Below are positions 25,479 to 34,822 of a DNA stretch of 64,000 nt, piece after piece. A program made the position numbers and the translations under genes. This stretch comes from Nitrospirota bacterium (lineage in GTDB: Bacteria > Nitrospirota > Thermodesulfovibrionia > Thermodesulfovibrionales > Dissulfurispiraceae), in contig WSNO01000019.1 of assembly GCA_009773415.1 (NCBI GenBank), positions 16,914 to 80,913 on the forward strand. The letters are read 5' to 3'. Within the stretch, counting starts at the first letter, position 1. Each line of letters starts with the position of its first letter. The notes below the pieces were generated by a model. That model was given only the letters and a program-made list of their open reading frames with translations, was not told the DNA's origin and searched no databases.

Positions 25479-28400
25479 TTGACTTCAAGCGTACCGTTCG
25501 GGCGTTCGCCGAACATTTCCGGTGAATACATCGCCTCGACGCGAGTCGGGGGAAGGTTGAAAGTCCCTTCATTGTTGAGACGGACGGTATATTCACAGGA
25601 CCACGTCCCCTTCGGGACGTATTCATAATACGACCGGTACGTCTCGAACGACCGCTCCTCAAAGACCGGCCAACTCCCGCTTGTCGGCTGCTCATTCTTC
25701 GTCAGCAGTGAAGAATCCCGTCCGAGACCGCCTCCGAGGATAACTGCTCCCGCCGGTATCGGATCGCTCACGACAACCCACGTCATGTCCGCCTGTGATT
25801 CCATGTCGAGCCGCACGCGAACAACGTCACCGCGCGACCAGACGCCGCTTTGCCGTTGCTGAACAGGGGTCAGCGTCTTTTTGATCCGGTAACCGCTGCT
25901 GAGCGTTTCCTTCAGCGGGACTGCGGCGAGACTCTGAACGCTCACCCACGGTTTGCCGCTGCCATGATGGGTCACTGACAGTTGCGCTGCGCCTTTAGGC
26001 CAGGACAGACCGAGCGTGCCGCCTTCGGGATGCGCATTCCAGTCGAGCGTCTTCGACGACTGTCCATTAACACCGGCGACCGTGCTTCCTCCGACAGACG
26101 CCGACTCGAACTTCTGCGAAAACTTCTCCATGGCAAGCACGCCCCATGCATTCGCGGTGGTTGTGTTCCATGCACCGCGGAGCTGCCGTCCGAGTGCGCC
26201 GCGTATAAGACGCGGCATATCTTCTGTCCATGAAGTGTTCTGCAGGAAGGCGAGAATTGTTTTTAGCGCATTCACGTCGCCCGAGATCATCAGCCACCAG
26301 AGCGAATCGGAACGCTCAGTCGAAAAGCCCATGGACGTGCCCTGAACATTGAGCCGCGAGCGGATAATCTGTTCGGTTTCCCTGAGTCGCTGCGCGCCGT
26401 TCTGAATGCCCTGTACGCGGAGGAGAATGCTGTTCCAGTCGAGCACCGCCGATGTCGGCCAGAGATTCGGATCGATGGATATGCTGCCCAGCATCTCCGG
26501 TCTTGCTTTGCCGGTTCTCGACAGCGCTTCCATTGCGGCGAGTTTCCGGACGGTGAGATCAGCAGTTGGCAGAGGACTGTGACGGATGATTTTCACGTTG
26601 ATGAATGCTTCAAGACCGCTTTCGAGCCTGCCGGACAGTGCTTCCGGTATTTTCCATCCCGCTTCGTCTGCTATGGAATACACATATGCGGTGAGTGTGG
26701 GATCTCCCAAGCGCATGCTCGGGAAGTATTTCAGCAGGCCGTCTCCGTCAAGATACGACGGCATCGTCGCTACCAGCTGATCCCACATCGACGAATCCCT
26801 GAGTGCCACGGCACGTGAAACCTTCTGTTCCAGGCAGGTGTAAGGGTAATTCCGCATGTGCCACGCAACGCCGTCAAGGCTATCCGCCAGCCGCGGCTGC
26901 AGTGATATCTTCAACCCGCCCTTGCCTGTAAGGGCGTCTCTCGGTCTTTCGACAGGAATGCTCAGGGGATCTTTTACCTGTGCTATGGCAGCCTGAAACG
27001 GTCTGACCGGCACTGCCGATACAACCTTCTGCGTGATCGAGATCCGGTCGCTGATGTCCGTTCCCTTTGCCTGCGCAGCGACTGTCCACGTCAGTTTCTC
27101 CGTATTCGCAGGGGCAGTCACATCCCAGCCGACCGTTTTTGCCTGTCCTGCGCCGATCGATTTGGTCAGCGCGGGCAGATTTGGATCTGCCGATGAAGTT
27201 GCCAAAAGCTCCACTGTCATATCATGAGATGTTGTATTGCGGACAGTGAAGTGCGCCCGGAACCTGTCTCCCTCGCGCACCACTTGGGGCAGGCCGGAAT
27301 GGATTATCAGGTCTTGGAAACTTCGAATGCTTGCCTGTCCTGTGCCGAAGAGGCTGCTCCCACCTGTAGCGACCGCAACGATGCGGAAACTGGTAATCGA
27401 ATCGTTGAGCGGAATCGTAACCTTTGCCTCTCCTTTGCCGTTGAGCGCGACCCGTCCTTTCCAGAGGAGCAGCGTGTTGAACAGTTCCCGCGTTGTCTTG
27501 TTTCCGCCTCCGCCGCCATGCGGCATCGCCTTCAGACCGAAGTGGCGCCTGCCGATGATCTGTATCTGGGCAGTGGAGGTCTGCACTTCATATCCGCGAC
27601 GACCCATCATTGTCTCCAGGAGGTTCCAACTTTTGTTCGGCATCAGTTCGAGCAGTCCCTCGTCAACAGCCGCTATCGCCACCTCGCTGCCTTTCGGCGG
27701 AGCCTTGCCCTTTGCTGTTTTCACCGCAACGGTTATGATCGCGTTATCGCGCACCTTATAGATTTTTTTGTCGGTATTTACGTTCACCTTCAGCTCGTGC
27801 GGCTTCCATCCGACCTTTATTTCCGCGATGCCGAGCTTATATGCCGGCTTGCCGAGGTCGACGAGCGCCGTCGGCTGCATCTCCTCGACACGTCCGCGCA
27901 CCACGAGGGCCGAGATGAAGACGTTCGGAGCGAAGGCCGGTTTCATAGGGACTTCAAATGAGGGGTTTTTGCCGGAGATTTTCTTAACAAACGTTTCCAG
28001 AATGCCTTCACGTTCGACAGTTACGAGGGCTGTTGCCTCGCGAAACGGCATGCGCACCTGGAACTTAGCCGTGTCGCCTGATTCATAGTGCTTCTTCTCG
28101 GGAAGTACGTCGATGCGATCATTATCGGAGACATCGAACCACCACTCCCCCTTTGCCGCGATCCAAACGTCGCAGTTGGCGGCTGCCGAGTTTCCCTCGG
28201 CATCGCTTGCCGTCGCCTGGAGAATGACATTTCCGGAGACCGATGCGCTGACGTCACAGAATAACATGCCTTTCGCGTCGGTTTTTCCTGAGCAGAGCGC
28301 GCCGATCCGTTTTGTTTCGGTGATGTGCTCATATGAGTAGAATCCTCCTACCAGTCGCTTTCTGTGCGAATAATTCTTTCGCTGGAACAGGTCGACAGCG

Positions 28401-31369
28401 ACGTGGACGCCGCTTGCGGGCTTGCCTCCCAGGTCGAGCGCTGCGACCCGGAATCTGAAAGAGTCTTTCGACGCTGCCCAGTTGTCGGGCCTGATGCCGA
28501 GAATCACGTGGGCAGGCCAGAGCGGGATGCGTGACGACACGGTCTGCACCTCGCTATTTGGGTCGCGGAACTCGAGCTCCGCCATCAAATCCTGCGGAGT
28601 ATCGGTTCTGGACAACTCCCGGACCGTCGTCCTGACCGCTCCGGCCTCATCAAGCATCAGCTGAACCGTCTTTGCAGGAGCGCCAGCAGACGGGCGTTCA
28701 TCCGGCTCATCCCCGCCTCCATCAATATTGTCCGAGAAGTCCGAATGTCCGGTAATTCCGGTCTTCACCTTGCCGTTTGCAAATGTGAAATCATCATACT
28801 CATCAAAAAAGACGGGGCGGGGCTGTATTGCCGTGCGCAGCTGCACCGGCTCATTGCTCGCGCCTCCTCCGGCGAGATAGGTCACGAGGAGATCGAGGGT
28901 CAGCTCCGACGTGTTGACAGCAGGTTTTTCCGGCGGCTGTATGATGCCTCGCATGAGCGGAACGCGGAATTCCTCGATGCGGAAACTTCCGGAGTTCCAG
29001 CGCGATGCCCGCCAATCGTCATCATCAGCTTCTTCATCGCCGCCGGCGCGTTTGCGTGTCTTCAGCGGTTTCGTATCCCCGGTGAACAGAACGATGTTGT
29101 AAACACCGAGCTTTGCGTCCTTCGGAATCGGCCACGCAGTTTCCGCAATGCCGCCGGCATCCCATTTCAGCGGAAACTCATACTTCTGATCGCTGCCGCT
29201 GTGCTGTATCGAGACGGTTTTCGGCAGCAGCTTCGAATCGGCGGAAACGACTCCCGTCATGCTGTGGCGGCGGATAATGTGTTTCATTGAGACGGTCTCT
29301 CCCGCTCTGAGCAGGGACCGGTCAAGCACCGAGTGAGCCATTATCTGCCTCGGCGCAGCGGCTGTCGGGAGGTTGAAGCGCCACGACTCAATGCCTTTGT
29401 CCCAGCTCGAATGAACAAAGGTGAGATCATTTTCCTTCTTCGCGAATACGTAAATGCCGCCGTTCAGATCCCGAAGCGCCTCCATCTGCGGATAATCATA
29501 GTGGCTGTCGTCGTCTGTCTTTGCAACCTTGCACCGGGGGATGTTTGACGGAGAAGGCAGTTCCCTGCGAATACGAGCAAGGCCGTTGCCGTCGGTCTTT
29601 CCGCTCCAGATGACCTTCCCGCGGCAGTCGCGCAGGGCAACGTCAGCAAGAGCCACTGGTTCGGCCGTGTCCAGAGTCGTCACCCAGACCAGCGACGACT
29701 CCCGTCCCCACTTGAAGTGCGCGCTCATATTGGTGACCAGCACAGTTGTCGGGACATACATTGGTTTCTGTTTCGCAAGCAGCGCCGAACCAAGCAGTCT
29801 GCTCTCCATTTCGACAACATAAAAACCGGGTTCATGCAGCGGAATCCCGACGACCTCAAACGCTTTGTCGCCGCCCGGCTTTGGCAGGTCGAACTCGCGT
29901 GCGGTCTGACCAGGTTTGAAGATGGAATTCTGACGGCCGGCACTTTTCACCGCGCGCAGCCATTCAATGATTCTGCCGGCTTCCGTGTCCGGGTCGATTT
30001 TGCGAACTTTACCCTTGAGGCCGCTGACGAAGGTGTCCGCTTTCTTTTTCATTGAATCCGGCAGGATAGATGCAATCGCTTCCGCGGCAGTGGCGGTCTT
30101 GTCGAGCGCACCGTCTTTTATTTTTTCGAGCGTGCCCCGCTCATCAAGTGCCGCTATTCTCGTTTTGACCGCAGGTTCGAGGTTGCGCAACGTGACCGGC
30201 AGCACCGCGCTTCCTTTCAGTTCGAGTATTCCGAAGCGTGCGTTGAATTTGGCGAGCGGCGGATACCCGCTGGTCCTGACCGTGAGAGGGAATTTGTCGC
30301 GCGTTATCAGTGTCCGTCCCGCTTCATCTATCATGTTTCTGGGAATGTCGAGCGTGAACGACGCACTCTCGGGAAAGGGACCGTTGAACCGGACCGACGA
30401 TACCGTCTGCAGCTTCTGCTTTTCCTGCTCCTTCGGCGCTTCGCCCGCATCGTCTCCTTCATTATCCCCGAGGACGGACGGATAACTTCTGTTGTGCGGA
30501 CCCCGGAGCTTCACTTTTTCGGCGAATAAGATAGGAACGGGTGCTGAAAAACGCAGCTCCATCGGAAGAATCGGAATGCAGTTCGCGTCCTTCTTTTCCC
30601 GGCCGCAGCTGAACTGGACCGTAAACTCCGCACGGACTTTATACGGCAGAATCTGATCTTGTCCGGTTTCGACGCCGGTGCGGGCGGCGACTCCCCTGCC
30701 CCAGACAAGATTGACCTCTGCATTATTGGGGAAGCGCCGTTTTGCCTGAATGACGCACAACGGCTGCTTCGGGTCGGGATTGGTCTTGCTGATGTAGCCT
30801 GTTGCTTCGAGAATCTTTTTTTGTTCGATTCCCTCGAGAATTCTGATTCCTATCTTTTCTCCGACTCCCTTTACGGTGAAGAAAACATGCTCAAGGACCG
30901 ATTCTCTTGTAGCTGCAGCGTCAAGTACCAGAACAAAGGCCTGTTCTTCCTCGATGAGGTTTCCTTGATAGGGACGCATGTCTCGCACGGCTGGTCCGCC
31001 GGTCGAGAAACTGAAGGAGTTCGGTCCGATGACGGCACTGCCGGCAAGCGTTCTGAGATCATTTCTCAGAGTGAAAGTGCATTGATGGCCGGCCGGAAGG
31101 TCTTCTAAGAAGTCAAATACCCAGTTGCGGCTGTCTGCCCAGCGTCCGCTTCCCTGAAAAGGGCAGGCGAAGGAAAAGGGATCAGTCAGTCGGGGGTCGC
31201 CGAAGGGCACCATCGGCTCGGAAAAGCGTACCGTAACCTGGCGCACATCCTTAGCCGCCCCCTGCGGGGTGAAGAACTCTACTTTTGCGTCGAATCCTGC
31301 CGACGCGGCAGAAGCGAATAAGATGCTAATACAGAGAATGACAGCAATGGCAAAGCATTTTCGATGCAT
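25475..31369 (-). CDS. Bacterial alpha-2-macroglobulin
   Basis: This is a 1964-residue secreted protein. Bacterial alpha-2-macroglobulins are thought to trap proteases in the periplasm and work with PBP1C on envelope damage. A signal peptide (MHRKCFAIAVILCISILFASAASAG) starts the protein, without a lipobox cysteine. Macroglobulin domains fill the first two thirds. The thioester motif is Cys1512-Leu-Glu-Gln in YPYTCLEQKVSRAV, so it belongs to the thioester-active subtype. The complement-like thioester domain and receptor-like end follow. The ATG at 31369 has a GGAGGGAACT ribosome binding site. Two acidic, low-complexity stretches occur (about residues 310-330 and 740-750). Confidence 0.94.
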   Translation of the reverse strand: MHRKCFAIAVILCISILFASAASAGFDAKVEFFTPQGAAKDVRQVTVRFSEPMVPFGDPRLTDPFSFACPFQGSGRWADSRNWVFDFLEDLPAGHQCTFTLRNDLRTLAGSAVIGPNSFSFSTGGPAVRDMRPYQGNLIEEEQAFVLVLDAAATRESVLEHVFFTVKGVGEKIGIRILEGIEQKKILEATGYISKTNPDPKQPLCVIQAKRRFPNNAEVNLVWGRGVAARTGVETGQDQILPYKVRAEFTVQFSCGREKKDANCIPILPMELRFSAPVPILFAEKVKLRGPHNRSYPSVLGDNEGDDAGEAPKEQEKQKLQTVSSVRFNGPFPESASFTLDIPRNMIDEAGRTLITRDKFPLTVRTSGYPPLAKFNARFGILELKGSAVLPVTLRNLEPAVKTRIAALDERGTLEKIKDGALDKTATAAEAIASILPDSMKKKADTFVSGLKGKVRKIDPDTEAGRIIEWLRAVKSAGRQNSIFKPGQTAREFDLPKPGGDKAFEVVGIPLHEPGFYVVEMESRLLGSALLAKQKPMYVPTTVLVTNMSAHFKWGRESSLVWVTTLDTAEPVALADVALRDCRGKVIWSGKTDGNGLARIRRELPSPSNIPRCKVAKTDDDSHYDYPQMEALRDLNGGIYVFAKKENDLTFVHSSWDKGIESWRFNLPTAAAPRQIMAHSVLDRSLLRAGETVSMKHIIRRHSMTGVVSADSKLLPKTVSIQHSGSDQKYEFPLKWDAGGIAETAWPIPKDAKLGVYNIVLFTGDTKPLKTRKRAGGDEEADDDDWRASRWNSGSFRIEEFRVPLMRGIIQPPEKPAVNTSELTLDLLVTYLAGGGASNEPVQLRTAIQPRPVFFDEYDDFTFANGKVKTGITGHSDFSDNIDGGGDEPDERPSAGAPAKTVQLMLDEAGAVRTTVRELSRTDTPQDLMAELEFRDPNSEVQTVSSRIPLWPAHVILGIRPDNWAASKDSFRFRVAALDLGGKPASGVHVAVDLFQRKNYSHRKRLVGGFYSYEHITETKRIGALCSGKTDAKGMLFCDVSASVSGNVILQATASDAEGNSAAANCDVWIAAKGEWWFDVSDNDRIDVLPEKKHYESGDTAKFQVRMPFREATALVTVEREGILETFVKKISGKNPSFEVPMKPAFAPNVFISALVVRGRVEEMQPTALVDLGKPAYKLGIAEIKVGWKPHELKVNVNTDKKIYKVRDNAIITVAVKTAKGKAPPKGSEVAIAAVDEGLLELMPNKSWNLLETMMGRRGYEVQTSTAQIQIIGRRHFGLKAMPHGGGGGNKTTRELFNTLLLWKGRVALNGKGEAKVTIPLNDSITSFRIVAVATGGSSLFGTGQASIRSFQDLIIHSGLPQVVREGDRFRAHFTVRNTTSHDMTVELLATSSADPNLPALTKSIGAGQAKTVGWDVTAPANTEKLTWTVAAQAKGTDISDRISITQKVVSAVPVRPFQAAIAQVKDPLSIPVERPRDALTGKGGLKISLQPRLADSLDGVAWHMRNYPYTCLEQKVSRAVALRDSSMWDQLVATMPSYLDGDGLLKYFPSMRLGDPTLTAYVYSIADEAGWKIPEALSGRLESGLEAFINVKIIRHSPLPTADLTVRKLAAMEALSRTGKARPEMLGSISIDPNLWPTSAVLDWNSILLRVQGIQNGAQRLRETEQIIRSRLNVQGTSMGFSTERSDSLWWLMISGDVNALKTILAFLQNTSWTEDMPRLIRGALGRQLRGAWNTTTANAWGVLAMEKFSQKFESASVGGSTVAGVNGQSSKTLDWNAHPEGGTLGLSWPKGAAQLSVTHHGSGKPWVSVQSLAAVPLKETLSSGYRIKKTLTPVQQRQSGVWSRGDVVRVRLDMESQADMTWVVVSDPIPAGAVILGGGLGRDSSLLTKNEQPTSGSWPVFEERSFETYRSYYEYVPKGTWSCEYTVRLNNEGTFNLPPTRVEAMYSPEMFGERPNGTLEVK

Positions 31370-31523
31370 AGTTCCCTCCGGCAAAACTGAACAGCAAGAA
31401 CGCAGAAATCAAACGACACCCCCCAACGAGCATCTGCCTTCTCTGGTTGAATGAGCGTCACGTCTCAGTTGCTATACTCAACATTAGGAGATTGCACATA
31501 AGTTGTCAAGGCACGCCGCGATT

Positions 31524-31564
31524 GCCCTTTTTCTGCTCAGTTCGGTATTCTGAAAGGGCTTTTT
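31524..31564 (+). terminator. Terminator-like hairpin in the ispE leader
   Basis: GCCCTTT at 31524-31530 pairs with AAAGGGC at 31553-31559, with an inner CAG/CTG pair set, and is followed at once by five T (31560-31564). It lies 25 bases before the ispE ATG. A -10 like TATACT at 31472-31477 could start transcripts that run through it, so it could be an attenuator. The rest of this 219-base space separates ispE from the divergent macroglobulin gene. Confidence 0.45.
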
Positions 31565-31588
31565 CCGGAATTTTCCGATGAGGGAATC

Positions 31589-32399
31589 ATGCTGACACTC
31601 AAGGCACCTGCAAAGATCAACTGGACGCTTGCCGTGCTCGCCAAACGGATTGACGGCTACCACGACATTCAGTCCCTGATGCAGACCATCAGTCTGTACG
31701 ACAGTCTCGCATTTGCGAAATCCAGGCACCTCCGGGTTGTGTCCAGCCTCACTATTCCGAATGAGCGGAACCTCGTCTACCGGGCGGCCCAGGCACTTCG
31801 CGCCGAGACAGCGTGTTCACTCGGCGCGACTATTACGCTTTCCAAGGATATCCCAACCGGTGCTGGACTGGGCGGCGGCAGCAGCGATGCAGCCGCGACA
31901 CTAAAAGGCCTGAATCAGCTTTGGCAGCTCGGTCTTTCAGTCGGAGAGCTGGCCGAAATCGGAGCTGCTATCGGCTCTGATGTGCCCTTTTTAGAGGTGT
32001 GTGTTGCTGCTTGTTTATCCTCTTTTCGGGGTGTCGACGGTATGGGCATATTCTGCACTGGCTGAGCGACGCGCCCGCGATTTGACAAATAGTCAGGATA
32101 ACCTTGATAATATACAGCTATTGTTTGATATCCTTGAAAAAAAGGACTTTTCCCGTAGTCAGCCGTGTCTTCGCAATGACCTTGAAGAGGTGGTTTCGGC
32201 TAAGCATCCTGTTATCGGAGAAATCAGACAGCAGCTGCTTGATGCAGGTGCCCTCGCGGCCCGCATGAGCGGGAGCGGTTCGACCGTTTTCGGGCTGTTT
32301 CCCGATGAAAAAAAGGCGGAAGATGCATCGCTGAGGTTTCCCGGATGCTGGACGCGTGTGGTCCGGACATTGACGTATGCGGACGACTGCCGGGGCTGA
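31589..32399 (+). pseudogene. ispE: 4-(cytidine-5'-diphospho)-2-C-methyl-D-erythritol kinase, internal deletion and frameshift
   Basis: IspE phosphorylates CDP-methylerythritol in the non-mevalonate isoprenoid pathway. The first frame (31589 to about 31990) encodes a normal N-terminus: APAKINWTLAVLAKRIDGYHD, the ATP loop PTGAGLGGGSSDAA and ending GSDVPF. A second frame, open from just after a TAG at 31992, resumes with LLLVYPLFGVSTVWAYSA and carries the C-terminal GHMP motif MSGSGSTVFGLF. Compared with E. coli IspE about 20-25 codons are missing between these parts (the segment with the GRGE-like turn), and the frame is shifted. As given, the product would end at residue 158. It may be a real deletion or an assembly error; IspE is normally essential. 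GAGGG before the ATG and the tRNA gene 14 bases downstream are intact. Confidence 0.85.
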
Positions 32400-32413
32400 C
32401 GGGCAGCTTTATT

Positions 32414-32485
32414 TGGGGCGTCGACAAGCGGCAAGTCAGCAGATTTTGGATCTGCCATCCCCAGGTTCGAATCCTGGCGCCCCAG
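32414..32485 (+). tRNA. tRNA-Gln (anticodon TTG)
   Basis: A complete cloverleaf is visible. The acceptor TGGGGCG at 32414-32420 pairs with CGCCCCA at 32478-32484, followed by the discriminator G. The anticodon stem GCAGA/TCTGC carries the loop TTTTGGA with anticodon TTG. The T arm CCAGG-TTCGAAT-CCTGG is standard. CCA is not encoded. It lies between ispE and prs. Confidence 0.96.
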
Positions 32486-32558
32486 TCTTTTCAGGGTATT
32501 AACGGCGGCAAGAGAACAGCCGCCCGGCAGTAATTTTTTCTCCATCGAGGAGTAGAGC

Positions 32559-33500
32559 ATGCCAAATGGAATCAAGGTTCTGACCGGGAACGCGAACAGG
32601 CAGCTGGCGCTGAAGGTATGCGAACATATCGACATTCCTCTCTGCGACGCAAAGGTTGCGACATTCAGCGACGGCGAAATCAATATAAGCATTAATGAGA
32701 ATGTGCGTGGTTTCGATGTCTTTGTCATTCAGTCGACCTGCACCCCTGGCAACCGGAATCTTATGGAGCTTTTGCTCATGCTTGACGCCCTTCGACGCTC
32801 CTCTGCGCGCCGTGTGACGGCGGTTATTCCCTACTATGGCTATGCTCGCCAGGATCGCAAAGTGCAGCCGCGCGTGCCGATTTCAGCGAAGCTGGTTGCG
32901 GACTTGCTGACTGCAGCAGGCGCGCATCGTATTCTGACTATAGATCTTCATGCCGGCCAGATTCAGGGCTTTTTCAATATTCCGGTGGATCATCTGTACG
33001 CCGCGCCGGTATTGCACGAATATATTCACAACTGTGATTTCAAGGATCTTGTTATCGTCTCTCCTGACGCAGGCGGCGCAGAGCGCGCCCGCGATTTTGC
33101 AAAGAGGCTTGATGCATCACTTGCCCTTATCGACAAGCGCCGCGAGATGGCAAATGTGTCAAAAATCATGCATGTCATCGGTGATGTGAAAGGGAAAGAC
33201 GCAATTATCCTGGACGACATGATTGACACAGCGGGGACGACGACGCAGGCAGCGCAGGCATTGAAGGAAAATGGAGCCAATCGGGTTTTTGCGGCGTGCA
33301 CCCATGCAGTGCTGTCCGGCCCGGCGATTGAGCGGATTAACAGTTCGGCTCTGGAGGGGGTTGTCGCGACCGATACGATTGCGCTTGAAGAAAAAATGAT
33401 CCAGTGCAGCAAACTGAAAGTAGTCAGTATAGCGAAGTTGCTGGCAGAGGCGATCACGCGTATTCACGACGAGTCGTCCGTCAGTTCATTATTTGATTAA
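32559..33500 (+). CDS. prs: Ribose-phosphate pyrophosphokinase
   Basis: Prs makes PRPP from ribose-5-phosphate and ATP for nucleotide, histidine and NAD synthesis. The 313-residue protein has all class I landmarks: [20 protein letters not shown], the flexible loop [36 protein letters not shown] and the PRPP-binding [23 protein letters not shown] lies 8 bases before the ATG. It is followed by rplY and pth, a common bacterial order (prs-rplY-pth), with ispE just upstream, also typical. Confidence 0.97.
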   Translation: MPNGIKVLTGNANRQLALKVCEHIDIPLCDAKVATFSDGEINISINENVRGFDVFVIQSTCTPGNRNLMELLLMLDALRRSSARRVTAVIPYYGYARQDRKVQPRVPISAKLVADLLTAAGAHRILTIDLHAGQIQGFFNIPVDHLYAAPVLHEYIHNCDFKDLVIVSPDAGGAERARDFAKRLDASLALIDKRREMANVSKIMHVIGDVKGKDAIILDDMIDTAGTTTQAAQALKENGANRVFAACTHAVLSGPAIERINSSALEGVVATDTIALEEKMIQCSKLKVVSIAKLLAEAITRIHDESSVSSLFD

Positions 33501-33568
33501 CACCAGCACATGGGCATCGCCGCGGTGGTTCTGAAAGCGGGACTTCTGGGCGATCGGAGGAGGACGTA

Positions 33569-34213
33569 ATGGAGAAGTTTACACTGCAGGTTGAGAGTCG
33601 TGAAAATGCGGGCAAGGGCGTAGCGCGGAGCCTGCGTCGCCAGGGGAAAACTCCTGGAGTTCTGTATCGTGCCGGAAAGGCAGCATCTATTCAATTGACC
33701 GCAAAAGAGCTTGCACAGTTCATCAACAAGACAGCGGGAGAGATGGTGCTTGTTCACCTCAATTTTGCTGAGGACACAAAACAGGCGATTGTAAAGGATT
33801 TTCAGTTGGATCCGATTACGAGTCAGGTTCTGCATGTTGACTTTCAGGAAATCGCGGCGGACGAAGAGCTTCGGATTAATGTTCATGTGAACACCGCCGG
33901 TGAGCCGATTGGCGTAAAGCGTGACGGCGGCATGCTTCAGCACGGCCTGCGCGATATCGAAATCTCCTGCCTGCCGGACAAGATTATCGGTCACGTTACC
34001 GTCGATGTTTCAAAAATGCTTGTCGGTCAGTCGATTCACGTCAGTGACCTGAATCTGGGCGAAGGCATCAAGGTTTTGACCGACGACCACGAACTGATAG
34101 CCGCGGTTATCGCAGTGAAGGAAACGGTTGTGGCAGCGGAGCCTGTTGTTGCGGCGGTAGCGGAGCCGGAAGTTGTCAAGAAGGGCAAGAAGACCGAGGA
34201 GTCCGGCAAGTAA
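33569..34213 (+). CDS. rplY: Large ribosomal subunit protein bL25 (CTC type)
   Basis: bL25 binds 5S rRNA in the large ribosomal subunit. This 214-residue form is the long CTC type, with an N-terminal L25 domain (VESRENAGKGVARSLRRQGKTPGVLY) and a C-terminal TL5-like beta domain (DEELRINVHVNTAGEPIGVKRDGG to ITAV-like end). The tail after residue 190 is Ala/Val/Glu-rich and ends in Lys-rich sequence. A strong GGAGGAGG precedes the ATG. Confidence 0.95.
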   Translation: MEKFTLQVESRENAGKGVARSLRRQGKTPGVLYRAGKAASIQLTAKELAQFINKTAGEMVLVHLNFAEDTKQAIVKDFQLDPITSQVLHVDFQEIAADEELRINVHVNTAGEPIGVKRDGGMLQHGLRDIEISCLPDKIIGHVTVDVSKMLVGQSIHVSDLNLGEGIKVLTDDHELIAAVIAVKETVVAAEPVVAAVAEPEVVKKGKKTEESGK

Positions 34214-34231
34214 CGCCGTTCAGTTCATACC

Positions 34232-34822
34232 ATGATCTTGATTGCCGGACTTGGAAACCCGGGCGAAAGATATCGCCGGACTCGCCACAACATAGGGTTC
34301 AGTGTCATCGATCGGCTCTCTGAAGTTCACGGCATCGCGCTGCAGACAAAACAGGATTTTATTATCGGGGAAGGGGCTTTGGAAGGTCACCGCGTGACAC
34401 TTCTGAAGCCCCTTACTTTTATGAACCTCAGCGGACGCGCTGTTCAGAGAATTCTCAGGAAATTTCTGGGCGGTGCTGAAGATCCCGGTGACCGGCTGAT
34501 AGTTGTCCATGACGATATCGACCTTCCGGTCGGCCGGGTCCGCATCAGGCGCAACGGCTCATCGGGCGGTCATCGCGGCGTCGAATCGATAATCGCCGAA
34601 ATCGGAACGCGTGAGTTTGTGCGCATCAAAGTCGGTGTCGGGCGCGATCCCCTTTTGCCGGTTGAGCATTTTGTGCTGCAGTCGTTTCGTCCTGATGAAC
34701 GCGAGGACGTCACGGCAGCGGTTGAACGGGCGGCGAATGCTGTCCAAATGGTTATTGTAAGCGGGCTGGATTCGGCGATGAATACCGCACATCGCCAAAA
34801 ACCGGGAGAAGAGAAGCCATGA
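34232..34822 (+). CDS. pth: Peptidyl-tRNA hydrolase
   Basis: Pth releases peptides from peptidyl-tRNA dropped by ribosomes. The 196-residue protein has the family motifs LIAGLGNPGERY (Asn9), RHNIGF with catalytic His19, LLKPLTFMNLSG, VVHDDIDLPVGRVRIRRNGSSGGHRG and RIKVGVGRDP. The stop overlaps the pepA start by 4 bases (ATGA). Confidence 0.97.
   Translation: MILIAGLGNPGERYRRTRHNIGFSVIDRLSEVHGIALQTKQDFIIGEGALEGHRVTLLKPLTFMNLSGRAVQRILRKFLGGAEDPGDRLIVVHDDIDLPVGRVRIRRNGSSGGHRGVESIIAEIGTREFVRIKVGVGRDPLLPVEHFVLQSFRPDEREDVTAAVERAANAVQMVIVSGLDSAMNTAHRQKPGEEKP

Noticed and set aside
27224..27961. 245-codon plus-strand frame opposite the macroglobulin gene
   Set aside because: Lies entirely inside a gene with the diagnostic thioester motif and has no family features.
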